Assembly: GCA_013388675.1 (NCBI GenBank)
Contig: JACAEW010000187.1
Location: forward strand, 1-41,043
Origin: Syntrophaceae bacterium
GTDB lineage: Bacteria > Desulfobacterota > SM23-61
DNA: 41,043 nucleotides
Direction of reading: 5' to 3'
The translations under genes were made by a program, and so were the position numbers. Below the pieces are notes generated by a model that worked only from the letters and a program-made list of their open reading frames with translations, did no database searches and was not told where the DNA came from. Shown here piece by piece: positions 34,115 to 41,043 of the stretch (within the stretch, counting starts at the first letter, position 1; every line of letters begins with the position of its first letter).

Positions 34115-35275
34115 ATGAAAACCATCTCTATTCTCGGTTCTACCGGCTCCATCGGGGTCAATGCTCTGGAAATCGTTTCCCGGTTTCCGGATGAATTCCA
34201 GGTGGTGGCCCTGGCGGGCGGGAAGAATTACCGCAAGATGGAGGAGCAGGTCCGTCTTTTTCGGCCCGAGGTCGCTTCGGTCATGGACCCCGATACGGCC
34301 CGGCGGCTCAGCCGGAGTCTATCGTCCCATCCGACCCGAATCCTCTGCGGAACGGAAGGGCTCAACGCCGTGGCGACCCATCCCCGGTCTCAGATGGTCG
34401 TCTCCGCCCTGGTGGGAAGCGTGGGCCTCCTGCCCACCCTGGCGGCGATTCGGGCGGGAAAATCGATCGCCCTGGCCAATAAGGAAGCCCTGGTCATGGC
34501 GGGAGAGATTTTCATGAAGGAAATCCGGGAAACCGGGGTAAGCTTGCTTCCCGTCGACAGCGAGCACAGCGCCATTTTCCAGGTCCTGGCGGGCCACCGC
34601 AAGGAAGAGGTCAAAAGGATCATCCTGACCGCCTCCGGAGGCCCTTTCCTGGCCACGCCGATGGAAGAGTTGAAAAAGGTCACCCCCCGGGAGGCCTTGA
34701 ACCATCCCCAGTGGCGCATGGGCAAAAAGGTGACCGTGGACAGCGCCTCCTTGATGAATAAAGGTCTGGAGGTGATCGAAGCCCATTGGCTGTTCGGGGT
34801 CCCGGCATCCCGGATCGAGGTGAATATTCATCCTCAATCCATCGTGCATTCTATGGTAGAATATTCTGATGGATCGGTGATCGCCCAAATGTCCCTGCCG
34901 GACATGAGGGGGCCTATAGCCTATGCTCTCTCCTATCCCCAGAGGCTGGACCTCCGGCTTCCGTCCCTGAACCTCTTCGAGGCCGGGCCCCTTTCCTTCC
35001 AGCCGGTCGACCGGGAGCGATTTCCGGCACTGGCGTTGGCGTATCAGGCGCTGGAAAGGGGGGGCACCATGCCCGCCGTATTGAACGCGGCGAATGAAGT
35101 AGCCGTGGAGGCCTTTTTGGAGGGGCGGCTGGAATTCTTGGAGGTTCCCCGTCTCATTCAGAAGGCCATGCAAAATCATCGAACCCTGCGGCTGAATTCC
35201 GTGGAAGACGTCCTTCAAGCCCATTCCTGGGCCCGGGAGGAAGCCCAGAAGATTCTAAACCGAGGTAATCCGTGA
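34115..35275 (+). CDS. dxr: 1-deoxy-D-xylulose 5-phosphate reductoisomerase
   Basis: The 386-residue enzyme is the second step of the MEP isoprenoid pathway. It has the NADPH motif ISILGSTGSIGVNALEIV, ANKEALVMAG, the metal/substrate block LLPVDSEHSAIFQVL, LTASGGPF, DSASLMNKGLEVIEAHWLFG and PQSIVHSMVEYSDGSV. No ribosome site is evident before ATG 34115. The 3' end overlaps rseP by 4 bases (GTGA). Confidence 0.98.
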   Translation: MKTISILGSTGSIGVNALEIVSRFPDEFQVVALAGGKNYRKMEEQVRLFRPEVASVMDPDTARRLSRSLSSHPTRILCGTEGLNAVATHPRSQMVVSALVGSVGLLPTLAAIRAGKSIALANKEALVMAGEIFMKEIRETGVSLLPVDSEHSAIFQVLAGHRKEEVKRIILTASGGPFLATPMEELKKVTPREALNHPQWRMGKKVTVDSASLMNKGLEVIEAHWLFGVPASRIEVNIHPQSIVHSMVEYSDGSVIAQMSLPDMRGPIAYALSYPQRLDLRLPSLNLFEAGPLSFQPVDRERFPALALAYQALERGGTMPAVLNAANEVAVEAFLEGRLEFLEVPRLIQKAMQNHRTLRLNSVEDVLQAHSWAREEAQKILNRGNP

Positions 35276-36339
35276 CTACGACGATTATTGCCACCGTCAT
35301 TGTGCTGGGAGTCCTGATATTCGTTCACGAACTGGGCCATTTTCTGGCGGCCAAATGGTTCCGGGTGGGAGTGCTCACTTTCTCCTTGGGGTTTGGCCCC
35401 AAGATTTTCGGGAAAAAGGTCGGCGAAACCCAGTACCAGGTATCCCTGATTCCCCTGGGCGGGTATGTGAAGATGGTCGGGGAGGAGCCCGGAGATAAAA
35501 TCCCCCCGGAAATGGTTGCCAAGTCCTTTTCCGCCCAGCCTGTGAGCCGGCGATTGGGGATCGTTTTTGCCGGACCTTTCTTCAACTTTGTCTTCGCCGT
35601 GGTAGCCTTTGCCGCTGCTTTCGTGGCGGGGATGCCCACCCTTCTTCCCGAGGTGGGCGAGGTCAAACCCGACCTGCCGGCTTACCAGGCGGGACTGCAA
35701 AAAGGGGACCGAATCCTGGAAGTCAACGGAACCCCAGCCAAGCGGTGGGAAGACCTGGCCAAGGCCATCCATGACAGCGCCGACCGCCCCCTGGTGCTGA
35801 AAGTGGAACGGGAACAAAAAACCTTCCAGATTTCGGTGACCCCTCAGGGGTCGGTCCAAAAAAATATTTTCGGGGATGAGGTCCGGGTCGGTTTGATCGG
35901 CATCTCTCCCTCGGGCAATACCTTCATCGAGCGGGCCGATCCCTTCAGCGCCCTCTACCGGGCGGCCCTCCATTCCTGGCGAGTGACCGAACTGACCGTG
36001 ATCAGCATCTACAAGATCATCGAGGGAAAAATTTCCGCCAAAACCATCGGCGGCCCCATCCTGATCGCCCAGTTAGCCGGGCAGCAGGCCAAGGCCGGCG
36101 CCCTCAGCCTGATCATTTTTATGGCGGTCATCAGCATCAATCTGGTCATCCTCAATATCCTTCCCATCCCCGTCCTGGACGGATGGCACCTCCTCATGTT
36201 TCTGATCGAAGCTGCCGTGGGCCGTCCGGTCAGCCTCAAACTCCGGGAAAGAGCGCAGCAGGTGGGGATTTTTATCATCATCTTGATTATGCTCCTGGTT
36301 TTCTACAACGACATTTCCCGGATCATCGGGGCCGAATAG
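35272..36339 (+). CDS. rseP: RIP site-2 zinc metalloprotease RseP
   Basis: The 355-residue intramembrane protease cleaves anti-sigma factors and signal-peptide remnants. The start is GTG 35272 with GAGG upstream. Zinc motif HELGH is at residues 19-23 in the first span; a single PDZ domain follows (YQAGLQKGDRILEVNGTPAK). The third-ligand region reads ILNILPIPVLDGWHLLMFLIEA: the usual LDGG pair is LDGW here. It sits in the usual dxr-rseP order. No proS follows; tsaB does. Confidence 0.96.
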   Translation: MTTTIIATVIVLGVLIFVHELGHFLAAKWFRVGVLTFSLGFGPKIFGKKVGETQYQVSLIPLGGYVKMVGEEPGDKIPPEMVAKSFSAQPVSRRLGIVFAGPFFNFVFAVVAFAAAFVAGMPTLLPEVGEVKPDLPAYQAGLQKGDRILEVNGTPAKRWEDLAKAIHDSADRPLVLKVEREQKTFQISVTPQGSVQKNIFGDEVRVGLIGISPSGNTFIERADPFSALYRAALHSWRVTELTVISIYKIIEGKISAKTIGGPILIAQLAGQQAKAGALSLIIFMAVISINLVILNILPIPVLDGWHLLMFLIEAAVGRPVSLKLRERAQQVGIFIIILIMLLVFYNDISRIIGAE

Positions 36340-36343
36340 AAAG

Positions 36344-37093
36344 ATGCTCATCCTCGGGGTCGAAACCTCCACGCGTACGGGCAGTATCGCTCTGGTGGAG
36401 GCGCTCACCGAGGATGCCGGCCCCCCCCGCCTGACGATCGTCGGGGAGACGACCTTAACCCTGGCGGAGACTCATTCTTCCCGGTTGATGCCCGCCGTCG
36501 ACCGCCTTCTTCGGGAAACTTCCCAGTCCATCCAAACGATCCGGGCCCTTGCCGTAGGCCTGGGGCCGGGTTCCTTTACCGGACTCCGGATTGCCGTTTC
36601 TACGGTCAAGGGACTGGCCTTTGCCCTGCGGGTGCCGGTCGTGGGAGCTCCCACCCTCAATGTCCTGGCCCAAAATCTTTCCTTTTCCCCCATCCAGGTC
36701 TGCCCGGTCCTCGACGCCCGCAAGAAAGAGGTTTACGCCGCCCTTTTCCGCGGAAATGGAGAAGGCCGTCTGACCAAACTCAGCGAGGATTGGGTCTTGA
36801 GCCCGGAGGAGCTCTGTTCGCGGATTACGGAAAAAACCGTCCTGGTGGGAAATGGGGGGGAAGTTTACGGGGATATTTTCAGGGAACGGCTGGGGTCCCG
36901 GGTTCTCTTCGCTCCCCCCGAGATTTCTTTCCCGAGGGCCAGCAACGCGGTGCGCCTAACCCTGCCCGCTTTGCTCAAGGGAGAGTTTCTGGACCTCTTC
37001 GGCTTCACCCCCATCTATGTCCGCCGCTCCGAGGCCGAGATTCATCGGGACCGAAAGGAGGGCGCCATCGCTTCATCCGAGGCTGGACACTGA
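36344..37093 (+). CDS. tsaB: tRNA t6A synthesis protein TsaB
   Basis: The 249-residue protein is the dimerising partner of TsaD in t6A37 tRNA modification. It shows MLILGVETSTRTGSIALVE, ETHSSRLMPAVDRLL, VGLGPGSFTGLRIAVSTVKGLAFAL, VPVVGAPTLNVLA and CPVLDARKKEVYAALF. It lacks the TsaD metal motif, as expected. It starts 4 bases after rseP and ends the plus-strand cluster. Confidence 0.95.
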   Translation: MLILGVETSTRTGSIALVEALTEDAGPPRLTIVGETTLTLAETHSSRLMPAVDRLLRETSQSIQTIRALAVGLGPGSFTGLRIAVSTVKGLAFALRVPVVGAPTLNVLAQNLSFSPIQVCPVLDARKKEVYAALFRGNGEGRLTKLSEDWVLSPEELCSRITEKTVLVGNGGEVYGDIFRERLGSRVLFAPPEISFPRASNAVRLTLPALLKGEFLDLFGFTPIYVRRSEAEIHRDRKEGAIASSEAGH

Positions 37094-37178
37094 AAGGTTA
37101 GCCGCGTTATGAATTTTATTCCCGACCGGAAAAGGCTTCCTGGCTCCTCGAAATCCTGCCAATAACCTCTCCTCCCGA

Positions 37179-38303
37179 TCAGCTTCCTTCCTTCTCCATC
37201 GCCTCGGGGGAAACCCATTCGCGCCGCACCTTCCGCCGGCGATCCTTGGGGAAATAGAGGGTGACCGTGGTGCCCTTTTTCAGGCGGCTGTCCACCCGGA
37301 TTCTCCCGCGGTGTTCCTCCATGACCCGGCGGACGAAAGTCAGGCCTAGGCCGACGCGTCCGGGATGAGTCGAGAAAAAGGGTTCGAAAATCAGGCTGAG
37401 GTTCTTCTTCGAAATCCCCGCCCCTCGGTCGACGACGGAAACCCCCACATGATCCCCGTCATCAAAAAGGGCCAGGTCCACGATCTTCTTGGGCCCTTTC
37501 TTCGCCTTGGGGGGGATCGCCTGGAGGCTGTTTTCCAGGAGATGGCCGAGGGCCTTGCCGATTAAATCGGCGTCGATGAAAAGCTGTCCATCCCCCTCCA
37601 GCCCGCGGGTATCCAGCCGGAAGGAGGCCTCTTTTTCTTGAGCCTTTGGGGAAAGCTTGGGGAGTACGTTTTCCACCAGCCTCTGGATCTTTTCCCGCTG
37701 GAAGGCCGGCCGGGGGATTTGAACGTATTCCTCCACCCGTTTAAGGATATTTTCCAGCCGGCCCGTCTGTTTCAAAATCTGCTGAAAATGAGGCCGGCAT
37801 TTGGAGGAGCGCGGCAAGTCCTTGGAGATGCGGCGGGTATAGCCCCCGATGGAAGCGATGGGATTTCGGAACTGATGGGCGATCTCTCCCACCATTCTCC
37901 CCAATCCGGCCCATCTCTCCATTTCCATCCTTTCCTTCTCCAGGACCTTCAACCGCTGGATCTCCTGGAAGTAGAAGGTGAGGAAGGCTTCTCCCCCCTC
38001 CCGAAAGCAAGAGGTGGAAAGATGAACGAAAATTCGGGTTCCATCCTTCTGCTTTAGAAGGACTTCCCCTTCAAAGCCGTTCTTGTACCGGGTGAGAAAA
38101 ACGATGTTGGGAAGAAAGTAGAGGAGGTCATCTTCCAAAAAGAGGATCCGCAGGCGTTGGCCCTCCAGCTCCTTCTGGGCATAGCCGAAGAATACTTCGG
38201 CCTGCTGGTTGACATAGAGGATGCGGGTATGAGTATCTGTCAGGATGAAGGAAGCTGGAATGGAATCGAGAACTTTGGGTTTGCCCTTCAATGTATCCGT
38301 CAT
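37179..38303 (-). CDS. Cytoplasmic PAS-domain histidine kinase
   Basis: The 374-residue kinase has no membrane segment. Residues about 10-115 form a PAS domain (ASFILTDTHTRILYVNQQAEVFFGY ... KDGTRIFVHLS). The phospho-acceptor His143 is in GEIAHQFRNPIASIGGYTRRI. The ATPase part has LGHLLENSLQAI (N box), DRGAGISKKNLSLIFEPFF (G1/F boxes) and GLGLTFVRRVMEEH (G2). No response regulator is adjacent, so it is an orphan. The ligand is unknown. Confidence 0.95.
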   Translation of the reverse strand: MTDTLKGKPKVLDSIPASFILTDTHTRILYVNQQAEVFFGYAQKELEGQRLRILFLEDDLLYFLPNIVFLTRYKNGFEGEVLLKQKDGTRIFVHLSTSCFREGGEAFLTFYFQEIQRLKVLEKERMEMERWAGLGRMVGEIAHQFRNPIASIGGYTRRISKDLPRSSKCRPHFQQILKQTGRLENILKRVEEYVQIPRPAFQREKIQRLVENVLPKLSPKAQEKEASFRLDTRGLEGDGQLFIDADLIGKALGHLLENSLQAIPPKAKKGPKKIVDLALFDDGDHVGVSVVDRGAGISKKNLSLIFEPFFSTHPGRVGLGLTFVRRVMEEHRGRIRVDSRLKKGTTVTLYFPKDRRRKVRREWVSPEAMEKEGS

Positions 38304-38529
38304 GACCGCCGCATCCCCCTTTCTGTCGATCGATCCGCGGGCACCTTCGTCAATGATTGATCCTTGAGCGGCTTTGGTCCTATTCTACCCGGGACCCTGC
38401 CAATTGAAAAGAACATTTTCAGGTTTTGCCTGATTGGTGATAGCCCGGTCGATAAGGGTCCTCTGGAATATCCCTCCTAAGGGGGGAAAGCCTTTGCCCT
38501 GCGGGGTGGAAAAAGCAGGGCTGCCGGAA

Positions 38530-38535
38530 TATAAT
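38530..38535 (+). promoter_or_regulatory. -10 box just upstream of the HAD gene
   Basis: A perfect TATAAT ends 9 bases before ATG 38545, and there is no ribosome site in between. The -35 region is weak (GTGGAA). This would give an almost leaderless transcript. Confidence 0.35.
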
Positions 38536-38544
38536 AAGATACCC

Positions 38545-39174
38545 ATGACGAAGGATCATCCGAAAATCCGGTGCGTCATCTACGATTGCGACGGGGTTCT
38601 CTTCGACTCCCTGGACGCCAACCGTTGGTTTTATTCATTCCTTTGCAGGGCAACGGGGAGAAATCCTTTGACCGAAGAGGAGCTTGAATATGGGCACACT
38701 CACACGGTCCATGAAGCGATCCGCCATATCTTCCGGGATGACCGCGAATTGGAGGAAAAGGCCCTGGAGGTCTTTTCGGGAATGAACCCCGGCGAATCCA
38801 TAAGCCGGATGAGGTTGGAGCCCCATCTGATCTCCACCCTGGAGGCCTTGAAGACCAAAGGAATTCTGCGGGCCATAAGCACCAGCAGGTCCACGAACAT
38901 GGATAGGCTCCTGAGAGAGTTCTCGCTGGAGCCCCTCTTCGACCTCGTGGTCACCGCCAGGGACGTCTCGAATCCTAAACCGCACCCCGAATCCATCGAA
39001 AAGATCCTGCGGGCCTTTTCGCTCCGGAAGGAAGAAGTCCTGTTCGTGGGGGATTCAGAGACCGATGGCGGGGCGGCCCGGTCCGCCGGGGTGAAGTTCG
39101 TCGCCTACCGGAACCCGGGAATCCAGGCCGACGCCTATATCGAAGATCACCGGGACCTTCTTCCGCTCCTGTAA
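38545..39174 (+). CDS. HAD-superfamily hydrolase (phosphoglycolate phosphatase-like)
   Basis: The product is 209 residues from ATG 38545; longer in-frame starts reach back to a GTG at 38434 but add non-homologous sequence. The four HAD motifs are intact: VIYDCDGVLFDSLD (I), AISTSRSTNMD (II), SNPKPHPESI (III) and VLFVGDSETDGGAARSAG (IV). A helical cap lies between I and II. The substrate is not evident; it fits the Gph/beta-phosphoglucomutase subgroup. Confidence 0.92.
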   Translation: MTKDHPKIRCVIYDCDGVLFDSLDANRWFYSFLCRATGRNPLTEEELEYGHTHTVHEAIRHIFRDDRELEEKALEVFSGMNPGESISRMRLEPHLISTLEALKTKGILRAISTSRSTNMDRLLREFSLEPLFDLVVTARDVSNPKPHPESIEKILRAFSLRKEEVLFVGDSETDGGAARSAGVKFVAYRNPGIQADAYIEDHRDLLPLL

Positions 39175-39218
39175 AAAAGGGGGAAAGGCTGAATTTTCCC
39201 GACCGAAACCCACGAGGT

Positions 39219-39255
39219 ACTCCTCCCTTTGAAAAAGGGAGGCCGGGAGGGATTT
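39219..39255. repeat. Dispersed palindromic repeat (CCTCCCTTT type), copy 2
   Basis: Reverse complement of the 17513-17548 unit, with an identical 21-bp core at 39222-39242. It lies in the 187-base gap between the HAD and VOC genes and could also help end transcription from both sides. Confidence 0.75.
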
Positions 39256-39361
39256 CCAAGAAAGCCCTTTCAAAACGCTGAAGCCTCGCGCAAAATTCTG
39301 CGTTCTTAAAGCTCCCTGGCGACTGGCTTTCCCGGAAGAATAATCCTTCGAAGGTTCGCGA

Positions 39362-39721
39362 TCAGTGACGGGTAATCTCCACCCGGTTTCCATCCGGGTC
39401 CTTGCAGAAGAGATAATCCGACCCGTCGAATCGCTTGCCCGGACCCTCTAGGATCTCGATCCCCTGGGCCCGCAATTCCCGGACCGCCTCCTCGAAATCC
39501 GCTACTTCCAGGGCAATGTGTCGCATGGTATCGGGGATTCTTTCATCGTATACCATGAGGTGCAGCTGGCAATCGGGCCCCACCTGGTACCAGTGGCCCG
39601 GATAGTTGAAGGGCGGCCGGGCGATGGTCTGCAAGCCCAAAAGCGTTTCATAAAACCATTTGCTTTTTTCCAGGTTTTTAACCACGATCCCGATATGATT
39701 GTAATTCTTCACCTGAATCAT
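39362..39721 (-). CDS. VOC-family (glyoxalase/dioxygenase fold) protein
   Basis: The 119-residue protein has two beta-alpha-beta-beta-beta modules: NHIGIVVKNLEKSKWFYETLLG and RHIALEVADFEEAVRELRAQG ... YLFCKDPDGNRVEI. Candidate metal ligands H9, H54, H68 and E115 are all in place, so a metal enzyme of the glyoxalase I/fosfomycin resistance type is likely. Substrate unknown. Confidence 0.9.
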   Translation of the reverse strand: MIQVKNYNHIGIVVKNLEKSKWFYETLLGLQTIARPPFNYPGHWYQVGPDCQLHLMVYDERIPDTMRHIALEVADFEEAVRELRAQGIEILEGPGKRFDGSDYLFCKDPDGNRVEITRH

Positions 39722-39865
39722 CGCTGCCCCCCTTTTTTCACCCGAATTGATTTATAGGCTTTGCTTGAAAAGTACGTGCTTCGTCACGCAGGCGTTCAAA
39801 AAAAGCTTGAAATTAGCCAAGAAATTTTGTTTGGTCAACTGCTCTCTGAAATCCCCCCAACCCCC

Positions 39866-40759
39866 CTATTTTTTCCTCTCCGCCACGGCTTTCACCTGGG
39901 CGGTGAGGTTGATGAGGAAGGGCCTCTCCTCCTGGTTGATCAGCTTCTTCTCCGCGTAATCTTCCCGGAGAATCTTTTTCACGACAGCTTCCTGGTCGCC
40001 CCCGTTCGCTTGCAGTTCATCCTCGATCCTTTTCCCAAAAGCCCGGGTGGCCTCGATGGCCTTGGGGATCATCCCCCGGGCATCCTCGGTGAGGGCGTAA
40101 AAATGCCCCAGGAGCAACAGGTCGATCTTCAGGTTTCTTAACTTTTCGAGAGATGATAGGTAATCGTCGTAGCTCGACAGGAAGACCGGCCGCACGTTGA
40201 ACCGGCGATCGAAGCTTCCCACCGCTTCTCCGCCAACCAGAACCTTAAGCTTCGGGAGGTAGTAACAAACCGAGTCCCGGGTATGCCCGGGGGTCGCAAT
40301 GACTCGGATGGCGGTTCCCCCTTCCAATACCACCTCTTCTCCATCCTCCAGGGCTCGGTCCAGCTCCAGGCCGCGAAAAGTCACGTCCTCTTCTCCGACC
40401 TGGGACTTGAACTTTTCCTCCATGGGCCTGCTCAGGCTCTGGATGAGCTGGATGGCGTTCGGCCTTTTGAAGATGTCGGCAGCCAACTTGCCCGCGGCAA
40501 CTTTTAGGCCCGGTATTTTCCTTTTCAGAAAAGGGGCGGACCCGGCATGGTCGAAATGGGAGTGGGTGAGAAAGAGGTAGCTGAGCCGGTTGGGATCGCC
40601 CAGGGTTTTTTGTAAGTCCTGGAGATAAAGAGGGCCCATCACGGTCATCCCCGAATCGAAAAGGACCGGCTCCTTCCCCATGAGGAGGTACGAGGGAAGA
40701 GCCGGATTTCCCAGGGCGTAAAACTCCTCGGTGATTTTTCCTTTGCTCTCTTTGATCAT
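39866..40759 (-). CDS. MBL-fold metallo-hydrolase
   Basis: The protein is 297 residues from ATG 40759. Longer in-frame starts run back into a palindromic repeat at 40841 and are rejected. The metal motif HSHFDHAG is at residues 66-73, and the later ligands lie in IATPGHTRDSVCYY, VGGEAVG and LLLGHF. The layout is that of the glyoxalase II-like or alkyl sulfatase-like MBL hydrolases. Substrate unknown. The VOC gene is downstream on the same strand, with a gap of about 145 bases. Confidence 0.9.
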   Translation of the reverse strand: MIKESKGKITEEFYALGNPALPSYLLMGKEPVLFDSGMTVMGPLYLQDLQKTLGDPNRLSYLFLTHSHFDHAGSAPFLKRKIPGLKVAAGKLAADIFKRPNAIQLIQSLSRPMEEKFKSQVGEEDVTFRGLELDRALEDGEEVVLEGGTAIRVIATPGHTRDSVCYYLPKLKVLVGGEAVGSFDRRFNVRPVFLSSYDDYLSSLEKLRNLKIDLLLLGHFYALTEDARGMIPKAIEATRAFGKRIEDELQANGGDQEAVVKKILREDYAEKKLINQEERPFLINLTAQVKAVAERKK

Positions 40760-40794
40760 AGCTTTTATTTCCCCTATCCTTGCCTTTAAAGGCG

Positions 40795-40930
40795 CAGCGG
40801 CGGTTCTCGAGCCGCCCCCACAGCTTCTCACCTTTTTCCCGTAGGGGCGATTCATGAATCGCCCCTCCTTTTTATCACAACCACCTCTTCAACGAGTTTG
40901 TGGGGGCGACCCGTCACGCGCTCCGCGTGA
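40795..40930. repeat. Cluster of three GTAGGGGCG-type palindromes
   Basis: In order: a degenerate GGCGGTTCTCGAGCCGCC unit ending in CCCCCACAG (about 40798-40823); a perfect 24-bp palindrome AGGGGCGATTCA/TGAATCGCCCCT (40843-40866); and GTGGGGGCGAC followed by CACGCG/CGCGTG (about 40900-40930). They occupy the gap before the MBL gene. Copies at 24847 and 27990 are related. Confidence 0.7.
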
Positions 40931-40936
40931 TCGCTC

Positions 40937-41043
40937 TCATTCTCTCTTCACCATCTTCTCCAGAAGCCGTTCGGCCCGGACCGGGTTGAAGGCCCCGCAC
41001 TCGCAGCATTTGGCCATGAGGTTCGCCGCCTTTTTGGGGGTCA
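40937..41043 (-). CDS. C-terminal fragment of a Cys-containing protein (cut by right edge)
   Basis: Reading from the right edge, an open frame gives TPKKAANLMAKCCECGAF, then NPVRAERLLEKMVKRE and a stop at 40937-40939. The CCECG group suggests an Fe-S or zinc ligand set near the C-terminus. The fragment is too short to name. Confidence 0.5.
   Translation of the reverse strand, partial: TPKKAANLMAKCCECGAFNPVRAERLLEKMVKRE

Overview
The window is a dense, GC-rich bacterial chromosome segment with no tRNA, rRNA, CRISPR array, insertion sequence or prophage that I can see. Gene content fits an anaerobic or microaerophilic Desulfobacterota-like (former Deltaproteobacteria) genome. Signs of this are a TAXI-type TRAP transporter, MmgE/PrpD and DUF169 proteins, a MOT1-type molybdate transporter with a one-domain ModE, a short GNAT-type N-acetylglutamate synthase with argJ, a 202-residue EF-Ts, and many dispersed palindromic repeats. 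This assignment is inference from gene content, not from a marker comparison.

Region 1 (1-17360) is all on the minus strand and is accessory or regulatory. In order of increasing coordinate it holds: a Spy/ZraP-like periplasmic protein with a glycine-rich tail (cut by the left edge); a small secreted protein; an AAA_14/DUF4143 ATPase; an MmgE/PrpD protein; a DUF169 protein; a ferritin-like helical protein; a zinc-ribbon/winged-helix protein; an ABC-2 exporter pair; an ArsR repressor with a cysteine-rich tail that has its own ribosome binding site; an amino-acid dehydrogenase fused to CBS domains and translationally coupled to a TRAP permease and TAXI binding protein; a ModE-MOT1 pair; an ECF sigma factor with its zinc anti-sigma factor; and an orphan DUF799 lipoprotein.

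Region 2 (17361-20272) holds a MITE-like palindromic element, a small coiled-coil protein, an HU/IHF protein, a 32-residue bS22-like (AURKAIP1/COX24) ribosomal protein, and rarA.

Region 3 (20273-37093) is a plus-strand housekeeping run: nadK-recN, a GNAT, an M23 peptidase, secA, argJ, then the classic rpsB-tsf-pyrH-frr-uppS-cdsA-dxr-rseP-tsaB cluster for translation, nucleotide, lipid and envelope functions. secA is split by a single-base frameshift at a G6A run. The fault sits exactly on a G_GGG_GGA heptamer, so it is either an assembly error or a -1 recoding site.

Region 4 (37094-41043) has mixed strands: an orphan cytoplasmic PAS histidine kinase, a HAD hydrolase, a VOC protein, an MBL-fold hydrolase, and the C-terminal end of a cysteine-containing protein at the right edge.

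I found no clearly novel multi-gene defence or mobile system. The most interesting items are the secA frameshift, the ArsR/Cys-peptide nested gene, the dehydrogenase-CBS-TRAP coupling, the tiny bS22-like gene, and three families of dispersed palindromes.
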